A stretch of 39,185 nucleotides of DNA from contig SCPB01000022.1 of the NCBI GenBank assembly GCA_005502445.1, positions 1-39,185 on the forward strand, written 5' to 3'. Source of the stretch: Microbacteriaceae bacterium X2B. GTDB taxonomy: Bacteria; Actinomycetota; Actinomycetes; Actinomycetales; Microbacteriaceae. A model generated the notes under the pieces. It was not told the origin of the DNA, did not search any database, and worked only from the letters and a program-made list of their open reading frames with translations. The position numbers were made by a program, and so were the translations under genes. Positions 9,818-21,525 of the stretch are shown piece after piece (positions within the stretch are counted from its first letter, which is position 1; the number at the start of each line of letters is the position of its first letter).

Positions 9818-10495
9818 ATGACGACCGTGTTCGACTGCTCCGTGGAGGCCGAGCTGCTGGCGGGCCTGCGTGCCGCTCGCGGGGCGATCGGGCGTGGCGA
9901 GCTCGTCGTCCTGCCGACCGACACCGTCTACGGCGTCGCCGCCGACGCCTTCCGCCCCGAGGCCGTGCAACGACTTCTCGATGCGAAGGAGCGCGGCCGA
10001 GACGCCCCGCCGCCCGTGCTCATCCCGGGAATCCCGACGCTCTCGGCGCTCGCGGAATCGGTGCCGCCCGAGGTCCATTCGCTCGTCGCCGAGTTCTGGC
10101 CCGGCGGGCTCACCGTGATCGTCGAGGCTCGCGAGTCGCTCGTGTGGGATCTCGGGGAGACGCGCGGCACCGTCGCCCTGCGCATGCCGGACAACCGGCA
10201 CGCCCTGCATCTGCTCGCCGACACCGGCCCGCTCGCCGTCTCGAGCGCGAACATCAGCGGCCGCCCGGCCGCGCGTACGGTGCAGGAGGCGGTTGAGATG
10301 CTCGGCGACCGCGTCGCCGTCTACCTCGACGGAGGCGCCGTGGGGGAGGGGCGCGACGAGGCCCGCGATCCCGGGTCCACGATCGTCGACGCCACGAGCC
10401 TGCATCTGCCCGACGGCAGGCTGCGCATCGTGCGCCACGGCGTCATCCCCGACGACGAGATCGCGCGTGTCGTCGGCGCGGAGCGCCTCGCGTGA
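9818..10495 (+). CDS. tsaC: L-threonylcarbamoyladenylate synthase
   Basis: Sua5/YciO/YrdC-family enzyme that makes threonylcarbamoyl-AMP from threonine, bicarbonate and ATP for the t6A37 tRNA modification. Visible signatures are VLPTDTVYGVAADAF near the N-terminus, LRMPDNRHALHLL in the middle and LAVSSANISGRPAA. The length of 225 residues means the single-domain type without a Sua5 C-domain. I chose ATG 9818 because it follows a -10 box at leaderless distance. ATG 9794 would lie upstream of that box. The stop overlaps the next gene (GTGA). Confidence 0.93.
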   Translation: MTTVFDCSVEAELLAGLRAARGAIGRGELVVLPTDTVYGVAADAFRPEAVQRLLDAKERGRDAPPPVLIPGIPTLSALAESVPPEVHSLVAEFWPGGLTVIVEARESLVWDLGETRGTVALRMPDNRHALHLLADTGPLAVSSANISGRPAARTVQEAVEMLGDRVAVYLDGGAVGEGRDEARDPGSTIVDATSLHLPDGRLRIVRHGVIPDDEIARVVGAERLA

Positions 10496-11748
10496 CCTTC
10501 TACGCGCTCGTCGCGCTCATCGCCGCGATCGCGAGCTTCGCCGTCGGGGTGGCGGTGCTCACGCTGAGCCATCGCTTCAAGCTGTACCCGGGCATCCGCG
10601 ATCGTGATGTGCACACGCGGCCGACGCCGCGGCTCGGCGGCATCGGGATCGTCCTCGGCGTCGCCGTCGCCCTCGCGGTCGCCTCGCAGATCAGCTGGTT
10701 CGAGCGCGTCTTCGACGATCCTTTCCCCGTCCTCGCGATCGTCGCTGCGGCTCTCGTCATGCTCGGCGTCGGCGTCGCCGACGACCTGTGGGATCTCGAC
10801 TGGATGACCAAGCTGGCCAGCCAGATCCTCATCGCCGGATTCCTCGCCTGGGCGAGCCTGCAGATCGTCTCGCTGCCGGTCGGCCCCGAGAACGGCATCA
10901 CGGTGCTCTCGCCGACGCTCTCGCTCATCGTCACGGTGCTCGCGATCGTGCTCGTCATGAACGCCGTGAACTTCATCGACGGCCTCGACGGTCTCGTGGC
11001 CGGCGTCACGCTCATCGCCGGTGGGGTCTTCTTCATCTACAGCTACATCCTCTCGATCTCGACGGGCCAGTCGGCCTTCAACCTCGCCTCGCTCACGATG
11101 GCGGTGCTGCTCGGGGCCACGGCGGGATTCCTGCCGCTCAACTGGCACCCCGCGAAGATGTTCATGGGCGACGGCGGTGCGCTCGTCGTGGGCATGCTCA
11201 TGGCGATCTCGACGATCACGGTGACCTCCCAGATCAATCCGAGCTCGATCGACCGCAGCCAGCTGCTGCCCGCGTTCATCCCCCTCCTGCTGCCGTTCGC
11301 CGTGCTCATCGTGCCCCTGCTCGACTTCGGCCTCGCAGTGCTCCGCCGCCTGCGCGCCGGCAAGTCGCCCTTCAGCGCCGACCGCCTGCATCTGCACCAC
11401 CGGCTGCTCGACATGGGGCACTCGCACTTCCATGCCGTGCTGATCTTCTACGGCTGGACCGCCGTCGTCGCCGTCGGCACCCTGCTGTTCATGTTCGTGT
11501 CGTGGGGATGGGCGCTCACGGCGGTCGTGCTCGGGCTCATCGCGTGCACGGTCGTCACGCTCGCCCCGATCAGCCGACGGAAGCGCGTCGAGGCCGCCGC
11601 GCAGTCGAGCCACGACGCGGATGGCCGGCTCGCGCGCTTCGATCCGCTCGACGCTGCCGCACCGCCGATCGACGACGAGCTCGAGCCCGACGACGTCTTG
11701 TTCGACACCCTGACGCGCGCGCGTCGCCACCAGGAGGAGCTCCGATGA
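10492..11748 (+). CDS. wecA: Polyprenyl-phosphate GlcNAc-1-phosphate transferase (WecA type)
   Basis: Integral membrane enzyme of the MraY/WecA family that moves a sugar-1-phosphate from a UDP-sugar to a polyprenyl phosphate, starting synthesis of a surface glycan. About ten hydrophobic segments are visible. Diagnostic motifs are DDLWDLD (D97/D98), NFIDGLDGL (N160-D166), GDGGALVVG and the cytosolic histidine motif HHRLLDMGHSH near 302-312, which favours WecA/TagO over MraY. It is 418 residues long with a cytosolic acidic tail. GTG 10492 overlaps the tsaC stop, and the gene ends in an ATGA overlap with atpI. Confidence 0.92.
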   Translation: MTFYALVALIAAIASFAVGVAVLTLSHRFKLYPGIRDRDVHTRPTPRLGGIGIVLGVAVALAVASQISWFERVFDDPFPVLAIVAAALVMLGVGVADDLWDLDWMTKLASQILIAGFLAWASLQIVSLPVGPENGITVLSPTLSLIVTVLAIVLVMNAVNFIDGLDGLVAGVTLIAGGVFFIYSYILSISTGQSAFNLASLTMAVLLGATAGFLPLNWHPAKMFMGDGGALVVGMLMAISTITVTSQINPSSIDRSQLLPAFIPLLLPFAVLIVPLLDFGLAVLRRLRAGKSPFSADRLHLHHRLLDMGHSHFHAVLIFYGWTAVVAVGTLLFMFVSWGWALTAVVLGLIACTVVTLAPISRRKRVEAAAQSSHDADGRLARFDPLDAAAPPIDDELEPDDVLFDTLTRARRHQEELR

Positions 11749-12203
11749 CCACCGCCCACCGCCCCCGCTCGGCGGCCGCGCTCGCCTTGCGCCTGTCGAT
11801 CGTCTACGGCGCCTCCCTGAGCGTGGCGATCGCCGTCGTCGCGAGCGTCGTCGGAGCGCTCGTCGCCGGTCTGCCCGGACTGCTGAGCGGGCTCATCGGC
11901 GCGGGCATGGGTTTCGTGTTCCTCGCCGTGACCGCCGGCAGCATCCTGCTCGCCGACCGCGCGACGAAGGGCGACCTGCTCTCGCCCGCCTACTTCGGCA
12001 TCGTGCTCGGGGCGTGGCTTCTGAAGTTCGCGCTCTTCCTCGTGCTGGTTTTCACGCTGCGAGATGCGGCGTTCGTCGAGCCGACGGTGCTGTTCATCGC
12101 GCTCGTCGTCGCCGTGCTCGGCGGGCTCGTGGTCGATCTCGTCGCCGTCTCCCGCGCCCGGGTGCCGTATGTGAGCGATTCGAGGATGTCCGGGCGACCG
12201 TAG
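11745..12203 (+). CDS. atpI: ATP synthase protein I-like membrane protein
   Basis: Small 152-residue membrane protein with four hydrophobic segments (about 15-37, 43-65, 80-103, 110-130). Its place directly before atpB and its size and layout match AtpI, which is thought to help c-ring assembly or Mg transport. Sequence conservation in this family is low, so the call leans on position. ATG 11745 overlaps the wecA stop (ATGA). Confidence 0.8.
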   Translation: MTTAHRPRSAAALALRLSIVYGASLSVAIAVVASVVGALVAGLPGLLSGLIGAGMGFVFLAVTAGSILLADRATKGDLLSPAYFGIVLGAWLLKFALFLVLVFTLRDAAFVEPTVLFIALVVAVLGGLVVDLVAVSRARVPYVSDSRMSGRP

Positions 12204-12247
12204 GCTCGTCGGCGGGCATTCGACGGCGCTCGCCGATGGCTCTCGCG

Positions 12248-12265
12248 CCTGCGTCTCGACGCAGG
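12248..12265 (+). other. Hairpin upstream of the atp promoter
   Basis: CCTGCG and CGCAGG form a six-pair stem with loop TCTCGA in the atpI-atpB gap. There is no T run after it. It could attenuate read-through from wecA-atpI into the atp operon; function unproven. Confidence 0.4.
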
Positions 12266-12294
12266 TCGAGCCCCTCCGCCCGCCGTCGCCCCGA

Positions 12295-12324
12295 TTCGGA
12301 CGGAGCCTGTTTCCTTGATAGGGT
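12295..12324 (+). promoter_or_regulatory. Candidate promoter of atpBEFHAGDC
   Basis: TTCGGA at 12295-12300 and TAGGGT at 12319-12324, spaced 18 bases, form a reasonable sigma-A promoter. Transcription would start near 12331, giving a ~50-base leader before the atpB start. This is the only good promoter-like pair in the 180-base atpI-atpB gap. Confidence 0.5.
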
Positions 12325-12383
12325 GACAGGCAACTGCCGATCGCCGCGGCACCTCGTGTGCCGCCCCGATTCTGGAGACTCCC

Positions 12384-14041
<1,658 letters not shown>

Positions 14042-14043
14042 GC

Positions 14044-14835
14044 ATGGGCTCAGCGACGAGAAGCGCTCTCGAGGCGGCCCGCGCTGCGCTGGCCGCGGCG
14101 GACGGCGTCGACCTCGCGACCGGCGAGCAGCTGCTCGCTGCGGCGCGGGCGATCGGCTCCTCACCGCAGCTCGTGAGCGCGCTCACCGATCCCTCGGCGA
14201 GCCCGGAGTCGAAGGCCGCCCTCATCGGCGCGATCTTCCACTCGATGAGCTCGGCTGCACGCGCGCTGCTCGAGGGCATCGTCGCGAGCCGGTGGTCGAA
14301 CGGTGTCGAGCTTCTCACCGGTATCGAAGAGATCGGCATCCGCGCGGTGGCAGCTTCGGCGCGGGCGGAGACCTCCGTCGAGGGCGAGCTGTTCGCCTTC
14401 GGCCGCGCGGTCGCCTCCGAGGCCGAGCTCGAGCTCGCGATCGGCAGCAAGCGCGGCGCGCCCGAGGGCAAGGCCGCGCTCGTGGCGGGCCTGCTCGGCG
14501 CGAGCGCGAGCCCGCAGGCCGTCGCGATCATCGGCCACCTCGTGCAGCAGCCGCGCGGGCGTCGTATCGGGGCCCTGGTGCGCACGGGTGCCGAGATCGT
14601 CGCCGATGCGGCGGGCAAGGGCGTCGCGACCGTGACCGTCGCTCGCGAGCTGACCGCAGCGCAGCGCGACGAGATCGCGGCGAGCCTCGCTCGGCGCTAC
14701 GGCCGCGGATTCACGATCAACCAGGTCATCGAGCCCGCCCTCATCGGCGGCGTGCGCGTCCAGGTCGGCGACGAGGTCATCGACGGCAGCGTCGCGGCCC
14801 GGCTGACCGAACTCAAGCTCCGGCTGGCCGGCTAG
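14044..14835 (+). CDS. atpH: ATP synthase F1 subunit delta
   Basis: Stator subunit linking the peripheral stalk to the top of the F1 head. It has an N-terminal helical domain and the C-terminal motif [22 protein letters not shown], close to the family's GGxxxxxGDxxxDxSxxxxL pattern. Its 263 residues are longer than the ~177 of E. coli but usual for actinobacteria. ATG 14044 lies two bases after the atpF stop. Confidence 0.95.
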   Translation: MGSATRSALEAARAALAAADGVDLATGEQLLAAARAIGSSPQLVSALTDPSASPESKAALIGAIFHSMSSAARALLEGIVASRWSNGVELLTGIEEIGIRAVAASARAETSVEGELFAFGRAVASEAELELAIGSKRGAPEGKAALVAGLLGASASPQAVAIIGHLVQQPRGRRIGALVRTGAEIVADAAGKGVATVTVARELTAAQRDEIAASLARRYGRGFTINQVIEPALIGGVRVQVGDEVIDGSVAARLTELKLRLAG

Positions 14836-14856
14836 GCCTTCGCCGTCACACCAGAA

Positions 14857-14877
14857 CGGGCTCCGGTTTCGGGCCCG
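14857..14877 (+). other. Intercistronic hairpin between atpH and atpA
   Basis: CGGGCTC pairs with GGGCCCG (one G-T pair) around a seven-base loop in the 59-base gap. It is followed by an A-rich stretch and the atpA ribosome site (AAAAGGGAAG). It has no T run. Confidence 0.5.
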
Positions 14878-14894
14878 AACGAAAAGGGAAGAAC

Positions 14895-16529
14895 ATGGCA
14901 GAACTGACGATCAGCCCGGATGAGATCCGCGACGCGCTGAAGACCTTCGCCAAGGGCTACGCCCCGGGCGCCGCCGTCGCGACCGAGGTCGGCCGCGTCA
15001 CCGACGCCGCCGACGGCGTCGCGCACGTCGAGGGACTCCCGGGCGTCATGGCCAACGAGCTCATCCGCTTCGCCGACGGCACTCTCGGCCTCGCCCAGAA
15101 CCTCGACGAGAACGAGATCGGCGTCGTCGTGCTCGGCGAGTTCACGGGCATCGTCGAGGGTATGGAGGTCACCCGCACGGGCGAAGTGCTCTCCGTGCCC
15201 GTCGGCGACGGCTACCTCGGCCGCGTCGTCGACCCGCTCGGGGCGCCGATCGACGGTCTCGGCGAGATCGCCTCAGAAGGCCGTCGCGCGCTCGAGCTGC
15301 AGGCGCCGGGCGTCATGCAGCGCAAGAGCGTCCACGAGCCGCTGCAGACCGGCATCAAGGCCATCGACGCGATGATCCCCGTCGGCCGCGGCCAGCGCCA
15401 GCTCATCATCGGCGACCGCCAGACCGGCAAGACCGCGATCGCGATCGACACGATCATCAACCAGAAGGCGAACTGGGAGTCGGGCGACGTCTCGAAGCAG
15501 GTGCGCTGCATCTACGTCGCGATCGGCCAGAAGGGCTCGACGATCGCGGCCGTCAAGGGCGCGCTCGAGGAGGCTGGCGCGATGGAGTACACGACCATCG
15601 TCGCGGCCCCCGCCTCCGACCCGGCCGGCTTCAAGTACCTCGCCCCGTACACGGGCTCGGCCATCGGGCAGCACTGGATGTACGGCGGCAAGCACGTCCT
15701 CATCATCTTCGACGACCTGTCGAAGCAGGCCGAGGCCTACCGCGCCGTTTCGCTCATCCTCCGCCGCCCGCCGGGCCGCGAAGCCTACCCGGGCGACGTG
15801 TTCTACCTGCACTCCCGCCTCCTCGAGCGATGCGCCAAGCTCTCCGACGAGCTCGGGGCGGGATCGATGACCGGGCTCCCGATCATCGAGACGAAGGCGA
15901 ACGACGTCTCGGCGTACATCCCCACCAACGTCATCTCGATCACCGACGGCCAGATCTTCCTGCAGTCCGATCTGTTCAACGCCAACCAGCGCCCGGCGGT
16001 TGACGTCGGCATCTCGGTCTCCCGCGTCGGCGGCGACGCCCAGGTCAAGAGCATCAAGAAGGTGTCGGGAACGCTGAAGCTCGAGCTCGCGCAGTACCGC
16101 TCGCTCGAGGCCTTCGCGATGTTCGCCTCCGATCTCGACGCGGCGAGCCGCCGACAGCTGGCACGCGGCGCCCGCCTCACCGAGCTCCTGCGCCAGCCGC
16201 AGTACTCGCCGTACCCCGTCGAAGAGCAGGTCGTGTCGATCTGGGCCGGTACGAAGGGCAAGCTCGACGAGCTCGCCGTCGGCGACGTGCTGCGCTTCGA
16301 GCGCGAGCTGCTCGACCACCTCGCCCGCCACACCTCGATCCTCACCACGCTGCGCGAGACCAACGTGCTCGACGGCGACACCGAGGCCGAGCTCGAGAAG
16401 GCGGTCGACGCCTTCCTGCTCGAGTTCCAGGGCGGCGAGAACGGCGGCGTGCACGCCGGCCACGAGGAGTTCGACGAGACCGAGGCCGAGGACATCAACC
16501 AGGAGAAGATCGTCCGCCGCAAGCGCTGA
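14895..16529 (+). CDS. atpA: ATP synthase F1 subunit alpha
   Basis: Non-catalytic nucleotide-binding subunit of the alpha3-beta3 head. Walker A GDRQTGKT lies at 173-180. The [14 protein letters not shown] segment, the [15 protein letters not shown] Walker B region and the signature [14 protein letters not shown] are all present. The length of 544 residues is typical. ATG 14895 follows AAAGGGAAG; an open frame further upstream overlaps atpH and is a shadow. Confidence 0.98.
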   Translation: MAELTISPDEIRDALKTFAKGYAPGAAVATEVGRVTDAADGVAHVEGLPGVMANELIRFADGTLGLAQNLDENEIGVVVLGEFTGIVEGMEVTRTGEVLSVPVGDGYLGRVVDPLGAPIDGLGEIASEGRRALELQAPGVMQRKSVHEPLQTGIKAIDAMIPVGRGQRQLIIGDRQTGKTAIAIDTIINQKANWESGDVSKQVRCIYVAIGQKGSTIAAVKGALEEAGAMEYTTIVAAPASDPAGFKYLAPYTGSAIGQHWMYGGKHVLIIFDDLSKQAEAYRAVSLILRRPPGREAYPGDVFYLHSRLLERCAKLSDELGAGSMTGLPIIETKANDVSAYIPTNVISITDGQIFLQSDLFNANQRPAVDVGISVSRVGGDAQVKSIKKVSGTLKLELAQYRSLEAFAMFASDLDAASRRQLARGARLTELLRQPQYSPYPVEEQVVSIWAGTKGKLDELAVGDVLRFERELLDHLARHTSILTTLRETNVLDGDTEAELEKAVDAFLLEFQGGENGGVHAGHEEFDETEAEDINQEKIVRRKR

Positions 16530-16536
16530 GGCGTGA

Positions 16537-16570
16537 CGGCGGGCCCTGCGCGATCGCGACGGGCCCGCCG
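16537..16570 (+). other. Strong intercistronic hairpin between atpA and atpG
   Basis: CGGCGGGCCC (16537-16546) and GGGCCCGCCG (16561-16570) form ten perfect GC pairs. Inside, CGC and GCG pair around a GATC loop. No T run follows. The gap is 86 bases, the longest inside the operon, and ends with the atpG ribosome site (AAAGAGAG). The position suggests an RNA processing or stability element rather than a terminator, because atpG, atpD and atpC have no other obvious promoter. Confidence 0.7.
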
Positions 16571-16615
16571 CCCGCCGGCACCGGACATCCTCATCCCGAC
16601 CACAGAAAGAGAGAC

Positions 16616-17518
16616 ATGGGAGCGCAGCTTCGGGTCTACCGGCAGAAGATCAGGTCTGCCCAGACGACCAAGAAGATCACGCGTGCGATGGAGCTCATCT
16701 CCGCCTCGCGGATCCAGAAGGCTCAGGCGCGCATGGCCGCCTCGGCGCCCTACGCCCGCGCGGTGACGCGCGCCGTCTCGGCGGTCGCCACCTATTCGAA
16801 CGTCGACCACGTGCTGACGACCGAGCGCGAGAACCCGCGTCGGGCCGCCGTCGTCGTCTTCACCTCGGACCGCGGACTCGCCGGCGGGTTCAGCTCGCAG
16901 GTCATCCGCGAGGCGAACGAGCTGCGCACGCGGCTCGAGAGCGAGGGTCGGGAGGTCGTCAACTACCTCGTCGGCCGCAAGGCGGTGCAGTACTACGCCT
17001 TCCGGCGTCGCGTCGCGGCGAAGGAGTGGATGGGCGGCACCGACCAGCCGACGTTCGAGACCGCGAAGGACATCGCCGACACGCTCGTCGCCGCGTTCAT
17101 CGCCGGCGGCGAGGGCGGCGAGGGCGTCGACGAGATCCACATCGTCTACAACCGCTTCGTCAGCCTCGTGACGCAGACGCCCGAGATCGTTCGGGTGCTG
17201 CCCCTCGAAGTCGTCGACGGCGTCGAAGAGCCCGGCGAGAGCGAGATCCTGCCGCTCTACGAGTTCGAGCCCGAGGTCGACCAGGTGCTCGACGGCCTGC
17301 TCCCGGTGTACATCGAGAGCCGCATCTTCAACGCGATGCTGCAGTCGGCCTCCTCGGAGCACGCCGCGCGTCAGAAGGCGATGAAGTCGGCCACCGACAA
17401 CGCCGACAAGCTCATCCGCGAGTACACCCGTCTGGCGAACAACGCCCGCCAGGCCGAGATCACCCAGCAGATTTCCGAGATCGTGGGCGGCGCAGACGCC
17501 CTCGCCTCGGCGAAGTAA
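16616..17518 (+). CDS. atpG: ATP synthase F1 subunit gamma
   Basis: Central rotor shaft. Conserved N-terminus [33 protein letters not shown] and C-terminus ending in the helix [22 protein letters not shown]. The [11 protein letters not shown] motif of the middle domain is present. The length of 300 residues is normal for actinobacteria. It lies downstream of a strong hairpin, with a ribosome site AAAGAGAG. Confidence 0.97.
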   Translation: MGAQLRVYRQKIRSAQTTKKITRAMELISASRIQKAQARMAASAPYARAVTRAVSAVATYSNVDHVLTTERENPRRAAVVVFTSDRGLAGGFSSQVIREANELRTRLESEGREVVNYLVGRKAVQYYAFRRRVAAKEWMGGTDQPTFETAKDIADTLVAAFIAGGEGGEGVDEIHIVYNRFVSLVTQTPEIVRVLPLEVVDGVEEPGESEILPLYEFEPEVDQVLDGLLPVYIESRIFNAMLQSASSEHAARQKAMKSATDNADKLIREYTRLANNARQAEITQQISEIVGGADALASAK

Positions 17519-19069
<1,551 letters not shown>

Positions 19070-19071
19070 TC

Positions 19072-19335
19072 ATGGCCGAGCTCTCCGTCAGCGTCGTCGC
19101 CGCCGACCGCGAAGTGTGGTCGGGGGCGGCGAAGCAGATCGTCGCCCGCACGACCGAGGGCGAGATCGGCATCCTGCCCGGCCACGAACCACTGTTGGGG
19201 ATCCTCGGCGCCGGCGAGGTGCGGATCACGCCCGTGAGCGGCGCGGTGATCACGGCGCGCGCCGAAGACGGCTTCCTCTCGGTCGAGAACAACACCGTGA
19301 CGATCGTCGCGGGCCGGGCAGAACTCGTCGCCTGA
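19072..19335 (+). CDS. atpC: ATP synthase F1 subunit epsilon, short form
   Basis: 87-residue epsilon consisting only of the N-terminal beta-sandwich domain (ELSVSVVAADREVWSG, GEIGILPGHEPLLGILGAGEV). The C-terminal two-helix domain, which can inhibit ATP hydrolysis in E. coli and Bacillus, is missing. The frame stops cleanly after VAGRAELVA, so this is a short gene, not an obvious frameshift. ATG 19072 is two bases after the atpD stop; an open frame reaching further upstream is a shadow of atpD. Confidence 0.95.
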   Translation: MAELSVSVVAADREVWSGAAKQIVARTTEGEIGILPGHEPLLGILGAGEVRITPVSGAVITARAEDGFLSVENNTVTIVAGRAELVA

Positions 19336-19336
19336 C

Positions 19337-19453
19337 GTGCTCATCGCCATTGCCGGGCCGCCCGGCTCGGGCACGAGCGCGCCGTCTGAGCGGCCCGCGC
19401 ACCTCCCCGGCGTGCACCTGAGCGCTGGGGCGCTCGCCGTCCTGCGGTCGTGA
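19337..19453 (+). pseudogene. 38-codon P-loop-like fragment
   Basis: Starting with GTG 19337, one base after the atpC stop, the frame reads LIAIAGPPGSGTSAPSE and ends at TGA 19451 in a GTGA overlap with yaaA. The start resembles a P-loop kinase (GxxGSGKS/T), but the Walker lysine is Thr and the rest is far too short. It may be a decayed kinase or a chance frame kept open by GC content. There is no clear ribosome site. Confidence 0.3.
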
Positions 19454-20229
19454 CCACGCTCCTCCTGCCCCCGTCGGAGACCAAGCGCGACGGGGGCGCG
19501 GGCGGTAGCTCGCTGGAGCTCGCGCGGCTCGCCCACGCCGAGGCCCTCATGGAGTCGCGCTCGGCGGTGCTCGAGGCTCTGGCCGCGCTCGTCGCGGGGG
19601 ACGACCAGTCGGCCGCCCGTGCGCTCAAGGTCGGGGCGAAGCTCGCCTCGGCCGAGCTCGCCCGCGACCGGGCCGTGCGCAGCAGCCCGACGATGGCGGC
19701 GATCGAGCGGTACACCGGAGTCCTCTACGACGCACTCGATGCCGGCACGCTGTCTCCCGCGGCCCGATCGCGCGCGGATGCTCACGTGATCGTCCACTCG
19801 GCCTTGTTCGGCCTCGTCGCCGCGAGCGACGCCATCCCCGCCTATCGCCTCTCGCACGACAGCCGCCTGCCGGGCCTGCCGCTCACGCGGCGCTGGGCCG
19901 GCCCGATCGCGCGCGTCGTCGCTGCGCTGCCGGGACCGATCATCGACCTGCGCTCGGAGGGATACGCCGCGCTCGGCCCGCTGCCGCGCCGCTCGGAGCG
20001 GCCTGACGCGTTCTTCGTGCGCGCGGTGTCGCTCGGGCCCGACGGCGCGGCCCGAGCGCTCAATCACTTCAACAAGAAGGGCAAGGGCTCGTTCGTGCGC
20101 GACCTGCTCGAGCGGGGGCCGCTGCCGGAGACCGTCGACGGGCTCATCGTCGCGGCCTCCGATACCGGCTGGACCCTGCGGCCGGGTCGGCCGGGCGAGC
20201 TCGAGCTCGTGGTGCCGAGCACGCTGTAG
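19450..20229 (+). CDS. yaaA: YaaA family peroxide-stress protein
   Basis: YaaA/DUF328 protein, known in E. coli to lower free intracellular iron during hydrogen peroxide stress. Family marks are the N-terminal LLLPPSETKR, the YTGVLYDALD segment and the C-terminal LNHFNKKGKGSFVRDLL motif. The length of 259 residues is normal. GTG 19450 overlaps the preceding short frame. The gene is convergent with tag (64-base gap, no T-run terminator seen). Confidence 0.9.
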   Translation: MTTLLLPPSETKRDGGAGGSSLELARLAHAEALMESRSAVLEALAALVAGDDQSAARALKVGAKLASAELARDRAVRSSPTMAAIERYTGVLYDALDAGTLSPAARSRADAHVIVHSALFGLVAASDAIPAYRLSHDSRLPGLPLTRRWAGPIARVVAALPGPIIDLRSEGYAALGPLPRRSERPDAFFVRAVSLGPDGAARALNHFNKKGKGSFVRDLLERGPLPETVDGLIVAASDTGWTLRPGRPGELELVVPSTL

Positions 20230-20293
20230 CCCGCGATCGAGCTCGACGCGTCGCGTCGTTCCGCAGCCCGGGTCGGCAGATGGCTCGACCGCG

Positions 20294-20887
20294 TCAGTCG
20301 TCGGCGCGCCAGCACCCCGTGAGGTGGTCGTCGACGAGCCCGGCGGACTGCATGAGCGCATAGGCGGTCGTCGGCCCGACGAAGCGCATACCGCGCGCCT
20401 TGAGCGCGCGAGCCAGGGCCACCGACTCGGGTGTCGCGGCGGGAAGCTCGGTCATGGTCGTGAGTCGCGCCGGGCGCGCAGAGGGAGCGTGCGACCAGAT
20501 CAACGCATCGAGCGCGCCGGGCTCGGCGGCGAGCCACGCGGAGAGCACGCGGGCGTTCGCGATCGTCGCCGAGATCTTGGCGCGATTGCGGATGATGCGG
20601 GTATCGGCGAGCAGGCGCTCGACGTCGGCGTCGTCGAACCGCGCGACCGCGTCGACTTCGAATCCCGAGAACGCCGCCCGGAATCCCTCGCGCCGTTTGA
20701 GGATCGTGATCCACGACAGGCCGGATTGAAACGCCTCGAGCGAGAGCTTCTCGAACAGCGCGCGGTCGCCGCGGAGCGGATGCGCCCACTCCTCGTCGTG
20801 GTAGCGGCGGTACGCGTCGTCGTCGCCCACCCAGCCGCAGCGGGCGCGCCCGTCGGGCCCGACGCGCAGGTCGTTCGCGGCGACCAT
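20294..20887 (-). CDS. tag: DNA-3-methyladenine glycosylase I
   Basis: Base-excision repair glycosylase removing 3-methyladenine. Start region RCGWVGDDDAYRRYHDEEWAHP (first zinc cysteine C17), central LSLEAFQSGLSWITILKRREGFR and C-terminal DDHLTGCW with the last zinc ligands. The length of 197 residues fits. ATG 20887 overlaps the ogt stop (TGATG), so ogt and tag form one alkylation-repair unit; the open frame reaching further back is a shadow of ogt. Confidence 0.94.
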   Translation of the reverse strand: MVAANDLRVGPDGRARCGWVGDDDAYRRYHDEEWAHPLRGDRALFEKLSLEAFQSGLSWITILKRREGFRAAFSGFEVDAVARFDDADVERLLADTRIIRNRAKISATIANARVLSAWLAAEPGALDALIWSHAPSARPARLTTMTELPAATPESVALARALKARGMRFVGPTTAYALMQSAGLVDDHLTGCWRADD

Positions 20888-21393
20888 CAGCGGTGCGCGA
20901 TGCCCTCGTGGTCGAGCAGCCAGGTCTTCGTCGGCACGCCCTGGCCGGCGCTGTAGCCGGTGATGCGGCCGTCGCTCGCGAGCACGCGGTGGCACGGCAC
21001 GATCAGCGGCACAGGGTTCGCCCCGACGGCGCCTCCGACCGCGCGCCCCGCCGTCGCGCGCCCGGTCGCACGGCCGAGGTCGCCGTAGCTGCGCACCTCG
21101 CCGAACGGGATCGCCTCGAGCTCGGCCCAGATCGCGCGCTGGAAGGCGGTGCCCCCGAGCCGCACGGGCACGTCGATCTCAAGTCGCTCGCCCGCGAAGT
21201 ACTCGCGCAGTCGCCGGGCTGCGAGCTCGAGCACGGGCGTCGGGGCGTCGGGCGCCTCGCCGACCGAGAAGAGCCCATCGCGCTCGATCTCGAGCCGGGT
21301 CACCGCTTCGGCCTCGCCGAGCAGCAGGATGCGCCCGATCGGCGACGGGACGACGAGGCGCGCGGGTGCGGGAGGAGCCGTGATGCTGGACAT
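20887..21393 (-). CDS. ogt: Methylated-DNA-protein cysteine methyltransferase
   Basis: Suicide repair protein that takes the alkyl group from O6-alkylguanine. The acceptor cysteine is C134 in the PCHRV motif; GRAVGGAVGANPVPLIVPCHR and the downstream YSAGQGVPTKTWLLDHE segment are typical. It is 168 residues long without an Ada regulatory domain. ATG 21393 lies six bases after a TAGCCT -10 box, pointing to a leaderless message shared with tag. Confidence 0.95.
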   Translation of the reverse strand: MSSITAPPAPARLVVPSPIGRILLLGEAEAVTRLEIERDGLFSVGEAPDAPTPVLELAARRLREYFAGERLEIDVPVRLGGTAFQRAIWAELEAIPFGEVRSYGDLGRATGRATAGRAVGGAVGANPVPLIVPCHRVLASDGRITGYSAGQGVPTKTWLLDHEGIAHR

Positions 21394-21399
21394 ACGGCC

Positions 21400-21405
21400 A
21401 GGCTA
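21400..21405 (-). promoter_or_regulatory. -10 box for leaderless ogt-tag
   Basis: Minus-strand TAGCCT is separated from ATG 21393 by six bases, with no ribosome site between, the pattern of a leaderless actinobacterial transcript. The 132-base gap to the divergent reductase gene is otherwise GC-rich without clear structure. Confidence 0.5.
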
Positions 21406-21525
21406 TCCGCCCGGTGCATCCCGAACCGGCGGGAATCGGACGCGGGGGACGGCGCCGCACGGACGAGCGCGGGGGAGGACCGGCGACGCGCCCGGGAGGC
21501 GGCGGCGCTGGGCCAGGATGGGGGA

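Noticed and set aside
20230-20293. Intrinsic terminator between convergent yaaA and tag
   Set aside because: No stable stem with a T run is present; only short GACGCGTCGCGTC-type self-complementarity.
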